33,151 bases of DNA from Desulfuromonadaceae bacterium UBA2294 (GCA_002345625.1 DDWE01000046.1:1-33151); one strand, 5' to 3'; shown: positions 16,111 through 25,383, numbered from the stretch's first letter. The notes: generated by a model not told the origin, from the sequence alone. A program made the numbers and translations.

Positions 16111-16674
16111 TCAATCGTTAAAGGGATAGTTCCTGTAGCCGACATTTTGCAGGGCCAGCCAGACGTCGGCGGTAACCCGGGCATCGTCGAGGGCGCGGTG
16201 TTGCCGCATATTGGATAAGTCGACCCCGGCATGGGCGGCGAGGGTGACCAGTTTATGGTTGATCAATTTCGGCCAGTGGCGGCGGCCAAGCTGCAGTGTA
16301 CAGTGGCTGCGGTTACGCAGCCGGACGCCGAGCAGGTCGCATTCGTGGCGCAGAAAACGCAGGTCAAAGGGGGCATTGTGCGCGACGAGATCGGCGCCAC
16401 CGATGAAGTCTAAAAAGCGCGGAAAGAGTTCGGCTGAGGTCGGCGCATCGCGCAGCATCCGTTTCGAGATACCATGCACATTAAAGGCTTGCGGCGAGAT
16501 GTCACAGTCTGCGTTGATCAGGCTGTGGAATTCGTCCATGACCTGCGCCCCCTGTAACAAAACCGCACCGATCTCGATAATGCGATGACCGCTGCTTGGC
16601 GACAGGCCGCTGGTCTCGGTGTCGAACACCGCCACCAGCGGCTGGTTCTGGTGAGCGAGAGCAGCCTCGGTCAT
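16111..16674 (-). CDS. DnaQ-like 3'-5' exonuclease
   Basis: A 187-aa DEDDh exonuclease. Motif I is FDTETSGLSP (Asp18, Glu20), motif II is AHNAPFDLRF, and motif III is HRALDDARVTADVW, with the general-base His and last Asp. This matches the proofreading epsilon-subunit family, but it lacks the C-terminal polymerase-binding tail of true DnaQ, so it is probably a stand-alone repair or RNA/DNA trimming enzyme. Its ATG overlaps the gltD stop by four bases (16671-16674), making it the last gene of the gltB-gltD transcription unit. Confidence 0.9.
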   Translation of the reverse strand: MTEAALAHQNQPLVAVFDTETSGLSPSSGHRIIEIGAVLLQGAQVMDEFHSLINADCDISPQAFNVHGISKRMLRDAPTSAELFPRFLDFIGGADLVAHNAPFDLRFLRHECDLLGVRLRNRSHCTLQLGRRHWPKLINHKLVTLAAHAGVDLSNMRQHRALDDARVTADVWLALQNVGYRNYPFND

Positions 16675-18071
16675 TCCGGCTCGCCTGAGAGCAAATCGTG
16701 CATGATAGCCAGGGCGGCACGTCGACCGTCGGCCGCCGCAGTCACCACCAGATCGGCGCCGCGCTGGCAGTCGCCACCGGTGTAGACTTTTGGCTGGTTT
16801 GTGCGGCCGGTTACAGGATCGCAGCCCAGCTCGTTCCAGCGGCCGGTGCTGATGCCGGCGTCCTTGACAAACGGTGCCGCCTGCACATCAAACCCCAGTG
16901 CTAAAATGACGATATCGGCCGGAATGCAGTGCTCGCTGCCTTCCACCGTTGTCACCTGCCGCCGGCCATCAGGGCCGGGTGACGCGAGTTCGGTGCGCAG
17001 CACATCGATGCCGACCAGCTGGCCTTGCTTGTTGACGTCAATACCGTCCGGGGCGATGTGGAACATGAATACCACTCCCTCTTCGACGGCGTTGTGATAC
17101 TCCTTGCGGCTCCCCGGCATGTTCTCTTCGTCACGACGGTAAAGGCAGGTGACGCTCTCCGCCCCTTCGCGCATGGCGGTGCGGACGCAGTCCATGGCGG
17201 TATCACCCCCACCGATGACCACCACCCGTTTGCCGACCACACTGTAATCCTCCCGCCAGTCACGCTCGTAAAGCCGGCGCTGCACGTTGGTCAGGAAGTC
17301 CATCGCCATGAACACCTGGGGATGGTCTTCGTTCTTGATGCCGGCCTGCTTGCCGGCGGTGGCACCGAGGCCGAGGAAGACGGCGTCGTAGCTTTTCAGC
17401 AGATCGGCAAAAGCGAGGTCACGGCCAATCTCGGTGTTCAAGTGCAGGGTCATGCCGGCCTGGCGCAAAATGGCGAAGCGGCGTTTGACGATCTTTTTGT
17501 CGAGCTTGAAGCCGGGGATGCCGTAGGTGAGCAGACCGCCAGGGAGATCGGCGCGTTCAAACATCTCGACGCCGATGCCGGCGCGCAGCAGGTAGTGGGC
17601 GCAGCTGATGCCGGCCGGGCCTGAGCCGACCACCGCCACCTTCTTGTCGTGGATGACCCCGGGGAAGGGGAGGCGCAGGCCGGCATCGAAGGCAAGATCG
17701 GTGATCGATGCTTCAATCGGGCCGATGGTGATGGCTCCATATCCGTCATCAAGGGTGCAGGCCCCTTCACAGAGCCGATTGTGCGGACAGATGCGGCCAA
17801 GGATCTCCGGGAAGGGCGAGGTCTCGTTGGACAGCAGAAACGCCTTTTGCAGATCTTTCTCAGCGATCGCCTCCAGCCACTGCGGGATGGCGTTGTTCAG
17901 CGGGCAGCCGAGGCTGGTGCAGAACGGGTCGCCGCATTGCACGCAACGCTCCGCCTGACGGGCGACGACGCGGTTGTTGAAGAAGGCGTAGATCTCGTCA
18001 AAGCTGTGCAGCCTTTTGCTGACATCTTCTTTGGACGGGTCCTGGCGTTGGTTTTCAATAAATCCTTGCAT
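16671..18071 (-). CDS. gltD: Glutamate synthase small subunit
   Basis: GltD feeds electrons from NAD(P)H through FAD and 4Fe-4S clusters to the large subunit, for ammonia assimilation with glutamine synthetase. The N-terminal cysteine groups (ERCVQCGDPFC and GRICPHNRLCEGAC) bind clusters. The FAD motif GSGPAGISCAHYL and the NAD(P)H motif VIGGGDTAMDCVRTA follow, and the C-terminal YTGGDCQRGADLVVTA is standard. I chose the ATG at 18071, preceded by AGGAT, for a 466-aa protein; the longer frame runs into the repeat element. Upstream, a 592-bp GxxExxY element separates it from gltB, which is unusual for this normally adjacent pair. Confidence 0.95.
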   Translation of the reverse strand: MQGFIENQRQDPSKEDVSKRLHSFDEIYAFFNNRVVARQAERCVQCGDPFCTSLGCPLNNAIPQWLEAIAEKDLQKAFLLSNETSPFPEILGRICPHNRLCEGACTLDDGYGAITIGPIEASITDLAFDAGLRLPFPGVIHDKKVAVVGSGPAGISCAHYLLRAGIGVEMFERADLPGGLLTYGIPGFKLDKKIVKRRFAILRQAGMTLHLNTEIGRDLAFADLLKSYDAVFLGLGATAGKQAGIKNEDHPQVFMAMDFLTNVQRRLYERDWREDYSVVGKRVVVIGGGDTAMDCVRTAMREGAESVTCLYRRDEENMPGSRKEYHNAVEEGVVFMFHIAPDGIDVNKQGQLVGIDVLRTELASPGPDGRRQVTTVEGSEHCIPADIVILALGFDVQAAPFVKDAGISTGRWNELGCDPVTGRTNQPKVYTGGDCQRGADLVVTAAADGRRAALAIMHDLLSGEPE

Positions 18072-18090
18072 AACGTTTATCCTGTTGAAT

Positions 18091-18164
18091 TCAAAGGCGG
18101 TCTCACGCAAAGACGCCAAGAAGAACACTAAGAGTCAAAGGCTGTCTCACGCAAAGGCGCAAAG
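18091..18164. repeat. Direct repeat of the element's left end, period 44 bp
   Basis: The 30-bp stretches 18091-18120 and 18135-18164 match at 27 of 30 positions. Each starts TCAAAGGC, contains GTCTCACGCAAAG and ends in a CGCAAAG-type unit. The element's gltD-proximal end is thus present twice in tandem. Confidence 0.8.
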
Positions 18165-18683
18165 TTCGCAAAGTTTTTAAGGCAGAACGTCAAGGCAAAA
18201 CAATAAGCTTTTTTTGTATTTAAATTCCGTTGGCTATTCGGTGGATGCCGTCCTTGATCAATGTTTCGCCGAAATTGACGAGTAACCCCAGACGTTTGTT
18301 TGCCAGGCGCAAATAGGTCAGTAGTTGCTTTTTGTGCACCAGTGCGACGGCATCAACCGATTTGAGTTCGACGATCAATTCGCCATCGACCAGCAGGTCG
18401 GCGCGGAAACCCGCGTCGAACTGGATGCCGTCATAGCAGACCGGAATAGCCTTTTGTCGTTCGACGGTCAAACCTCTTTTGCCTAGTTCGTGTTCGAGAA
18501 TCCTTTCGTACACGGATTCCAGCAACCCAGGTCCAAGCTGGTTGTGAATCCTGAACGCAGCATCCACAACCTCCCTGGCCAGATGATTTAGCCTCTCCAC
18601 ATCTCCCCCCTCCTTTGCTTTTGTACTCCTTTGCGACCTTTGCGTCTTAAGTGAGCAAAGCGAACGAGCGTGAGGCCGCCTTT
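18093..18683. mobile_element. Candidate GxxExxY element with terminal inverted repeats
   Basis: The outer ends 18093-18108 (AAAGGCGGTCTCACGC) and 18668-18683 are inverted copies with 15 of 16 matches. Inside each end lies a second facing pair built on CTCAC plus CGCAAAG units (18147-18174 and about 18628-18654). The only gene is the GxxExxY reading frame. The ends sit 12 bp after the gltB stop and 21 bp before the gltD ATG. That leaves a residual spacer of about 34 bp that still contains the gltD ribosome binding site. No target duplication is evident. Mobility is inferred, and I know of no proven transposition for this family. Confidence 0.6.
18220..18600 (-). CDS. GxxExxY protein (PD-(D/E)xK nuclease-like)
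   Basis: A 126-aa protein with the signature G25-x-x-E28-x-x-Y31 (LGPGLLESVYERIL). An ordered PD-(D/E)xK-like set follows: Asp68 in FRADLLVDG, then Glu78-Leu-Lys80 in LIVELKSVDA, and a helix with KKQLLTYLRL. Glu28, Asp68, Glu78 and Lys80 would form the nuclease centre. To my knowledge the family (GxxExxY, overlapping Pfam PDDEXK_3) has no proven function and is often multicopy. The gene has the same orientation as gltB and gltD and could be read through by the operon. The 5' gap is G-rich on this strand (GGAGGGGGGAGA), a strong ribosome binding site. All putative active-site residues are intact, so it is not a decayed copy. Confidence 0.88.
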   Translation of the reverse strand: MERLNHLAREVVDAAFRIHNQLGPGLLESVYERILEHELGKRGLTVERQKAIPVCYDGIQFDAGFRADLLVDGELIVELKSVDAVALVHKKQLLTYLRLANKRLGLLVNFGETLIKDGIHRIANGI

Positions 18684-18695
18684 AGCTGTTACGCC

Positions 18696-21600
18696 TTAAT
18701 CCCCATCCTTCGGATTCAACGGCGACTTCATATTCTTCGGCGTCACCATCCAGAAATATGCCAACTCTTCGCGGAAATGATCGAGAATGCGCCGCGCCTT
18801 GGGGCTACGGGTCCGGTTGTGGAAGCTGACCAGAATCTTTTTCAGATAGAGTTTGGCCTCACTGTCTTCGTCAACATCAATGCGCCGTGCCTCAACCAGT
18901 TCGCGGTTAAGGTTGTCCATGAAGGTTTTGGCCCGATCGTAGATGAAGGCAACACCGCCAGTCATGCCGGCGCCAAAGTTAATGCCGGTCTCGCCAAGGA
19001 TAACCACGGTGCCGCCGGTCATATATTCACAGGCGTGATCGCCGGTCCCCTCGATGACCGCCAGTGCGCCGGAGTTGCGCACCGCAAAGCGGCCGCCGGT
19101 GACACCGGCGACAAACAGTTTGCCGCCGGTGGCCCCGTAGAGACAGGTGTTCCCCACCGCCGAGGTCCCCTCCTGATAAATGCGCGGCGTGACGATGATC
19201 CGACCACCGTGCATCCCTTTGCCGGCGTAGTCGTTGGCAATGCCGTTGAGATGGACGTTGACACCGTTGATTAGAAACGCGCCCAGCGACTGGCCGGCAA
19301 CACCGGTAAGCCGGAAGGTGATCGCTTCTTTAGGTAACCCTTCATCGCCGTAGTACTTGGCGATCTCGCCGCTGGTCAAAGCACCGAAGGAGCGGTTGAG
19401 GTTGCTGATGGTGCGCTCGACGACAATCTCCTCCTGCGGGTTTTTGAGGACCGGCATCACCTCCTGCAGCACCTTCTTTTCAAAGGCGTTGTCGTCAAAC
19501 GGGTGGTTGCGCCGCTGCCAGGTGTCGACGCCGTCGAAACGGCGCAGCAGGTTGGAAAAATCGAACTGTCTGGCCTGTGCAGTGTCGATCGGTTGCAGCA
19601 GATCGGCGCGGCCAATCAGTTCATCAAGGCTGCGATAACCGAGCTCGGCGAGAATTTCGCGTACGTCTTCACCGACGTTGCTCAGATAGCTGACCACTTT
19701 TTCAACCGTACCGACGAAGTGGGCGCGCAGGTTCTGGTCCTGGGTGGCGACGCCGACGGTGCAGCGGTTGAGATGGCAGACGCGCAGCATCTTGCAGCCG
19801 AGCATGACCAATAGCGGGGTGCCGAAACCGTAGAACTCGGCGCCGAGCAGCGCCGCCTTGACGATATCGCGGCCGATCTTCAGGCCACCGTCGGTCTGCA
19901 ACTCCACCAGCTCGCGCAGGTTGTTGGCTTTGAGGCTCTGGTGGGCCTCGGCCAGGCCGAGCTCCCATGGGTTGCCGGCAAATTTGATCGAGGTCTGCGG
20001 CGCGGCGCCGGTCCCCCCTTCACAGCCGGAGATGACGATGCGGTCGGCGTAGGCTTTGGTCACCCCGGCGGCGATGGTGCCAACCCCGGCGCTGCTGACC
20101 AGCTTGACGCTGATGCGGGCCTCGGGGTTGACCTGCTTGAGATCGAAGATCAGCTGGGCGAGATCTTCGATGGAGTAGATATCGTGATGCGGTGGCGGCG
20201 AAATCAAGGTGACGCCGGGGACGGTGAAGCGCAAGGATGCGATGAGTGGTGTCACCTTCTCACCCGGTAGCTGGCCACCTTCTCCCGGTTTTGCTCCTTG
20301 CGCGATCTTGATCTGGATTTCTTCGGCACTGCGCAGGTAGGCCGGGGTGACGCCAAAGCGTCCCGAGGCGACCTGTTTGATCCGGCTGTTGCGGGTCGAT
20401 TTCAGACGCTCCGGTGCTTCGCCACCTTCCCCGCTGTTGGAACAGCCGCCGAGCAGGCGCATGGCCTCGGCCAGCGCTTCGTGTGCTTCGGGTGAGATCG
20501 ATCCGAGAGACATGGCGGCGGAGTCGAAGCGGCGGGTAATGGCCGAAAGCGGTTCAACCTCGCTGATATCAATCGGCTTCCGGTCGCTTTTAAAGTCAAG
20601 AAAGTCACGGATAAAGCGTTGGCCGCGGCCGGCGATCAGATCGCGGAATTCAAGATAGCCACTCCGGGTGCGGCTTTCTGCGAAGCGGTGCAACGTGGTG
20701 ATCACCTTGGCGTTAAAGTCATGATACTCGCCTAGCGGGTTGTCGCGCAGTTGGCTGCCCATGGCCAGCGGGTAGAACGGACGCAAGGCCGGGGTGTGGA
20801 AGACGCGTTTGTGCACCGTCTCAATTCGTGCCTCAAGATCGGCGTAACCCAAGCCCGGTAACAGGCAGGAGGAGGCCGGGAAGCAGCGTTCGACGATGGT
20901 CTCGGAGAGACCGATGACGTCAAACAGGGCGGCGTTGCGGTAGCTGGAGACAGTGCTGATCCCCATTTTCGACATGACCTTGAGAATCCCCTTGGTCAAC
21001 GCCTCAAAGACATTGTTCAGCCCCTGGCGCGCACCGCGATGACTGGCATCGAGGCGCTCCATGGTGTGCAGGGCGGAAGCGTAGAGCAGCCAGGGGTAGA
21101 TAGCCAAAGCGCCGCAGCCGATGAGGACGCAGGCAGAGTGGGCATCGACGACTTCGCCGCTGACCGCGACCAGAGAAACCAGGTGGCGCTGTTTTTCCTG
21201 CAGCAGACGCTGGTTGAGGGCGCCGACCGCCATGGCCATGGGGATCAGGCGTTGCTGGCCGTCGAGGCCCCGGTCGTCGAGAATGACGACCCGGGCGCCA
21301 TCGTCGTGGACGGCGGCGGCGACCCGGTCACAAAGATCATTAAGGCCTTGCTCAAGGTTGTGACTGAAACAGGTCGAAAAGGTGGCGTGCCGGTAGCACG
21401 ACTCGTAACGTGGCTTGCTTGGGTCGCCGAAGGAGAGCAGGGCATCGAAAATTTCGTGCGACAAAATTGGCGAAATACTTTTAAGCCGGCGACCGCGGTC
21501 AGCGGTTTCGATGAGCGGGTTGCCGATTTCACCGACGCCGATGGTCGTCGACATCACGACCTTCTCCCGGTAGGGGTCAATGGGCGGGTTGGTGACCTGG

Positions 21601-23129
21601 GCAAACTTTTGCCGGAAGAAATCGCTGAAGTTGCGCTGCACTTCGGAGAAGGCGGCCATCGGCGCATCGTCGCCCATGGAACCGGTCGGTTCTTTGCCGT
21701 CGCGCAGCATCGGCTTGATCACCTGCTCAAGAGTTTCGTGGCTGATGTTGTGGTAGCGCTGCAGGCGGTGCAGATCGTCGATGTGCAGATCGGCCTGCTG
21801 TTCAAACTGATGCTCGATAAACTCCTGCAGGTAGTAAGTGCGGTCGGTGAGCCAGTCGTTGTAGGGGCTCGACGCCATCAGGTAGGTGTCGATGTCGTTT
21901 GTGGAGAAAATCGTCCCCTGCTGCAGGTCGGCGGCGATCATCTCGCCGCTCTGTAGCCGGCCCCGTTCGCGGACCTTCTCCGGCGGGACGCCGAGGACGC
22001 CATACTCGCTGGTCAACAGTAGACGATTATCAGTGGTGATAACGTATTTGGCCGGGCGTAGCCCGTTACGATCGAGCATACAGGCGACGTAGCGACCGTT
22101 GGTCAGACTGACTGCGGCCGGGCCGTCCCAGGGTTCCCAGGCGGCGGAGGTGTATTCATAGAAGGAGCGCAGGCTGGCCGGCATGTGGGCGACGTTGTGT
22201 CGCGCCGGTGGAATCAGCATTCGTGCTGCTTTAAAGAAATCAACGCCGTTGGCAAGCAAAAACTCGAACATATTGTCGAGGCTGGCACTGTCACTGCCGA
22301 CCGGTTGCAGGATCGGCAGCAGCCGCTGCAGCTCGTCATCAGAGAAGACCGGGCTGTGCATGCCGGCGGCCTTGACCAGGGCGTTGAAACGGTTGGCGCG
22401 AATCGAGTTGATCTCGCCATTGTGGGCCAGGTTGCGAAACGGCTGGGCCAGGCGCCACTGCGGCAGGGTGTTGGTCGAAAAACGCTGGTGAAACAGGGCA
22501 AAGCTGGTGGCAAAGCGCTCATCGGCGAGGTCGGGGAAGAGCTGGCGCAGGTGGTTCGGCATCACCAGCCCCTTGTAGGAGATCAGGGTACGCGACAGGC
22601 TGCTGATGTAAAAGCCGCTATCGGCAACCAGGGCGTGCTCGACCTCCTTGCGGGTCAAATAGAGCAGGGCGTCGAAGCGTTTGGTGGCGATGAGCTGGCT
22701 CGGGACGACGAACACCTGGACGATTTTCGGCAAACGCTCGCTGGCGTACACGCCGAGCGCCGCCGTGTCGAGGGGGACGTCACGAAATAGTACGGCCTGC
22801 AGGTCGTTCTGTTCGCAAGTGCTGGTGAAAATAGCTTTTTGCTGCTCAGGGTCGGTGAGGAACAGGGTGCCGACGGCGAAATCGTCCGGGAGCGACACCC
22901 CCTCGGCTTCGGCGACCTGACGCATGAATGGCGACGGCATGGCACAGAGCAGGCCGCAACCATCACCGGTCTTGCCATCAGCGGCGATGGCGCCGCGGTG
23001 CATCATCCTCGACAGGGCGCGGATGGCATCTTCAAGCAGATCGTGTGAAGGGGTGTTGCGCAGACTGGCGAGCAGGCCGAAACCGCAATTGTCGCGGTAT
23101 TCCTCAGCCGGATTAACGGGTGGCATCAT
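18696..23129 (-). CDS. gltB: Glutamate synthase large subunit
   Basis: GltB makes two glutamates from glutamine and 2-oxoglutarate. The class II glutaminase domain begins DNCGFG, with Cys15 as the likely nucleophile after removal of a 14-residue propeptide. The central domain and the FMN domain (SLGSISPEAHEALAEAM, GEGGQLPGEKV) follow, then the 3Fe-4S cysteines in GCKMLRVCHLNRC (about residues 1108-1120). The C-terminal GXGXG beta-helix (GKGMHGGRIIV, EYMTGGTVVILG) completes the bacterial architecture in 1477 aa. No frameshift or stop interrupts this large gene. It ends 12 bp from the inverted-repeat element that separates it from gltD. A 361-bp gene-free gap lies upstream. Confidence 0.97.
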   Translation of the reverse strand: MMPPVNPAEEYRDNCGFGLLASLRNTPSHDLLEDAIRALSRMMHRGAIAADGKTGDGCGLLCAMPSPFMRQVAEAEGVSLPDDFAVGTLFLTDPEQQKAIFTSTCEQNDLQAVLFRDVPLDTAALGVYASERLPKIVQVFVVPSQLIATKRFDALLYLTRKEVEHALVADSGFYISSLSRTLISYKGLVMPNHLRQLFPDLADERFATSFALFHQRFSTNTLPQWRLAQPFRNLAHNGEINSIRANRFNALVKAAGMHSPVFSDDELQRLLPILQPVGSDSASLDNMFEFLLANGVDFFKAARMLIPPARHNVAHMPASLRSFYEYTSAAWEPWDGPAAVSLTNGRYVACMLDRNGLRPAKYVITTDNRLLLTSEYGVLGVPPEKVRERGRLQSGEMIAADLQQGTIFSTNDIDTYLMASSPYNDWLTDRTYYLQEFIEHQFEQQADLHIDDLHRLQRYHNISHETLEQVIKPMLRDGKEPTGSMGDDAPMAAFSEVQRNFSDFFRQKFAQVTNPPIDPYREKVVMSTTIGVGEIGNPLIETADRGRRLKSISPILSHEIFDALLSFGDPSKPRYESCYRHATFSTCFSHNLEQGLNDLCDRVAAAVHDDGARVVILDDRGLDGQQRLIPMAMAVGALNQRLLQEKQRHLVSLVAVSGEVVDAHSACVLIGCGALAIYPWLLYASALHTMERLDASHRGARQGLNNVFEALTKGILKVMSKMGISTVSSYRNAALFDVIGLSETIVERCFPASSCLLPGLGYADLEARIETVHKRVFHTPALRPFYPLAMGSQLRDNPLGEYHDFNAKVITTLHRFAESRTRSGYLEFRDLIAGRGQRFIRDFLDFKSDRKPIDISEVEPLSAITRRFDSAAMSLGSISPEAHEALAEAMRLLGGCSNSGEGGEAPERLKSTRNSRIKQVASGRFGVTPAYLRSAEEIQIKIAQGAKPGEGGQLPGEKVTPLIASLRFTVPGVTLISPPPHHDIYSIEDLAQLIFDLKQVNPEARISVKLVSSAGVGTIAAGVTKAYADRIVISGCEGGTGAAPQTSIKFAGNPWELGLAEAHQSLKANNLRELVELQTDGGLKIGRDIVKAALLGAEFYGFGTPLLVMLGCKMLRVCHLNRCTVGVATQDQNLRAHFVGTVEKVVSYLSNVGEDVREILAELGYRSLDELIGRADLLQPIDTAQARQFDFSNLLRRFDGVDTWQRRNHPFDDNAFEKKVLQEVMPVLKNPQEEIVVERTISNLNRSFGALTSGEIAKYYGDEGLPKEAITFRLTGVAGQSLGAFLINGVNVHLNGIANDYAGKGMHGGRIIVTPRIYQEGTSAVGNTCLYGATGGKLFVAGVTGGRFAVRNSGALAVIEGTGDHACEYMTGGTVVILGETGINFGAGMTGGVAFIYDRAKTFMDNLNRELVEARRIDVDEDSEAKLYLKKILVSFHNRTRSPKARRILDHFREELAYFWMVTPKNMKSPLNPKDGD

Positions 23130-23260
23130 AATCTTGACTCTACTTTATGGCGTGCGATGTGGATGAAAAGTGTAGTTGATTGATTTTACACGATTGGATG
23201 GAAAATGGAACCGTTGCGAAGGGTTATCCGGTTGGTTGATTCGTTCAGGGGCTGCCTGTC

Positions 23261-23474
23261 TCACCACGAAGAACACGAAGTTCACGAAGAAAGGTGCAAA
23301 AGCAAAATCTAAAATTTTTTGGAGGTAAGCCGAAAGTCAGAACAGATATTGCTACTTCTGGGGCGTTGGGAAAGGGTCTTTGAATGCAAAAGCAATTGGA
23401 CGCAGATTTAATCTGCGTCCAAAAATAGCTTTGGCCTGGTTTTAACTTCGTGTTCTTTGTGCCCTTCGTGATGA
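23261..23474. repeat. Gene-free inverted-repeat element, CACGAAGNN type, with nested palindrome
   Basis: Within the 361-bp gap between gltB and the acyl-CoA synthetase, arms 23261-23290 and 23445-23474 face each other with about 23 of 30 matches. Each arm is a row of 9-bp CACGAAGNN units. The interior has no credible gene. It holds a perfect 12-bp palindrome with a 3-nt centre at 23396-23422 (TTGGACGCAGAT and its complement). The rest of the gap, 23130-23260, must hold the gltB promoter, but no convincing -35/-10 pair could be fixed. Confidence 0.75.
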
Positions 23475-23490
23475 ATGCGCTTGAATGCTT

Positions 23491-25383
23491 TCAATGAAAC
23501 AGCTTGTCGATGAGCTCCTTGTAGCGGCGCTCAATGACATGGCGTTTTTTCTTCAGGGTGTTGGTCAGCTCTTCCCCAGGTTTGAACTCCTCGGGAAGAA
23601 AGCTCAGGTTCATCAGCCGCTCGTGGGCTTTGAACCCTTCTTTCGGATGCAGCAGGCGGTTGATCTCTTGTCGGACCCGGTCGATAACTGTCTTGTCGCC
23701 GAGCAGCTCATCCCCGGCGTCTTTTGATCCATGCATTTTGTCGCGGGCAAATTCGCGCAGCTTGTCCATATCGGGGACAATCAGTGCCGCCAGCCCCTTG
23801 CGATCCTGGCCGACCAGCACGGCATCCTTGATGAACGGCAGCCGGGTGATGGCGCCTTCAATGCGCGACGGGTCGATGTTCTCGCCGGAGGAGAGGACAA
23901 TGATCTCCTTGGCGCGGCCGGTGATGACGAGCTCGCCAGTGATGGTCAGCATGCCGAGGTCGCCGGTGCGCAGGTAGTCGTCTTCGGTAAACGACTTGAA
24001 GTTTTCGGCGTCATTGTTGTAGTAGCCAGGCATCACCTGCGGTCCGTGGACCTGGATTTCCCCTTCGGCACCTGCTGGCAGGGGCTGGTCGTTTTCGTCG
24101 GCGATGCGCAGGGTTGTCCCTGCCAGTGGCGGGCCGATAGTGCCAAAGACATCGCAGTTCAGGCCGCGGGCGGCAATGGCCGGTGCGCATTCGGTCATGC
24201 CGTAGGCGTTGACAATACGGATGCCGAGAGCATCGATCCACTCGTCGATATATTTAGGCAGACTGCCGCCGCCGCTGACTGCCAGGCGCAGTCGGCCGCC
24301 GAAACGCTCCTGAACCAGTACGAATTTTTTTTGTGCCAGCTTGTAGGGGAGGGCGAGCAGCATGACCTTCATAAGAGCAAGGCTTTTGACCATCAGGGTC
24401 AACGGAAGCGGCCGCTTGGAAAAGCGTGGCAACTCGTCGTTCAGCAGGCGTCGGTTGTAGCGGTAGGCGTTGGCGATGGCGACCAGAAGATTGAAGGCGC
24501 GGGCCTTGCCTTGCTCGGCCAGAGCGTTGTTGATCCGGGTGTAGAGCGACTCCCATAGCCGCGGCACCGAGCAGACCAGGGTCGGCTGGTAGCGTTTGAG
24601 ATCGTCGGCAAAGGTTTTGACCGACGAATAGACCGTGCAGCCGCCGCTGGCAATCGCCATGTATTCGGCGGCGCGCTCAAAGATGTGCCAGGTCGGCAGC
24701 ACCGACAGCCAGCGATCGCTGCTTTGCAGATCGACGATTCCGGGGATGGTCTGTACGTTGTACATGACGTTGCGATGGGTCAGCTGAACCCCTTTTGGTT
24801 GACCGGTGGTCCCCGAGGTGTAGATCAGGGTAAAGGGTTCATCCGGGCTCAAGTCTTTGCCGCGACTCTCGAAGGTGTCGATGTCTGAGGGGGTGATGGT
24901 GCGATCCTCCAGCAGATCATTATAACAGTAAAGGTTGCTGAACAGACGGTGCTCGTTCTCGCCTTCGATCAGGAAAATGTTTTGCTGTTTGCGGCTGCGA
25001 ATCAGTTCTGCATGGCGGTCGAGCAAGAGCTGATTCTCGATCACCAGCGAACTGCAGCCGGAATGGTCGAGGATGAAATCGAGCTCGCGGGCCGGGGTGT
25101 CGCTGCCGCGCGGGACGCTGATCGCACCAAGAGCAATGAGAGCGAAATCAGTGACAATCCACTCGTAGCGGTTGTCGGCCAGCAGCAGCACCCGATCCCC
25201 TTTGCGGATACCACGAGCAGCGAAAGCCCGGGTCAGAAGAAGAACATCTTCGTAGAACTTGTGGTAAGGGACGGTGAATTCGCAGCCAGCGGCGCGATAA
25301 ATGAATGCCTCGGCGTTGGGGACGATCCGGCTGGTATGCAGCAGAACCTCATGCAGCGATTGTGCGTCGGAAACAGGGGCCAT
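23491..25383 (-). CDS. Long-chain acyl-CoA synthetase (AMP-binding)
   Basis: A 630-aa ANL-superfamily enzyme that activates fatty acids to acyl-CoA via acyl-AMP. The phosphate-binding loop YTSGTTGQPKG lies near residue 190, LPTWHIFERAAEY is typical of the FadD15/FAA bacterial long-chain group, GMTECAP lies near 395, YLRTGDLG near 473, and RAKEIIVLSSGENIDP is the hinge. No signal peptide or membrane helix stands out, though the LLALPYKLAQKKFV region may bind membrane. It is monocistronic on the minus strand; the stop lies 17 bp from an inverted-repeat element. The chain-length preference cannot be read from the sequence. Confidence 0.93.
   Translation of the reverse strand: MAPVSDAQSLHEVLLHTSRIVPNAEAFIYRAAGCEFTVPYHKFYEDVLLLTRAFAARGIRKGDRVLLLADNRYEWIVTDFALIALGAISVPRGSDTPARELDFILDHSGCSSLVIENQLLLDRHAELIRSRKQQNIFLIEGENEHRLFSNLYCYNDLLEDRTITPSDIDTFESRGKDLSPDEPFTLIYTSGTTGQPKGVQLTHRNVMYNVQTIPGIVDLQSSDRWLSVLPTWHIFERAAEYMAIASGGCTVYSSVKTFADDLKRYQPTLVCSVPRLWESLYTRINNALAEQGKARAFNLLVAIANAYRYNRRLLNDELPRFSKRPLPLTLMVKSLALMKVMLLALPYKLAQKKFVLVQERFGGRLRLAVSGGGSLPKYIDEWIDALGIRIVNAYGMTECAPAIAARGLNCDVFGTIGPPLAGTTLRIADENDQPLPAGAEGEIQVHGPQVMPGYYNNDAENFKSFTEDDYLRTGDLGMLTITGELVITGRAKEIIVLSSGENIDPSRIEGAITRLPFIKDAVLVGQDRKGLAALIVPDMDKLREFARDKMHGSKDAGDELLGDKTVIDRVRQEINRLLHPKEGFKAHERLMNLSFLPEEFKPGEELTNTLKKKRHVIERRYKELIDKLFH

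Noticed and set aside
21039..21956. 305-codon plus-strand frame opposite gltB
   Set aside because: It is antisense to conserved gltB codons and has no recognisable motif or ribosome binding site.
23261..23290. CRISPR-like array of CACGAAG repeats
   Set aside because: The units are 9 bp with two variable bases, not repeats separated by spacers of CRISPR size, and no cas genes are present.
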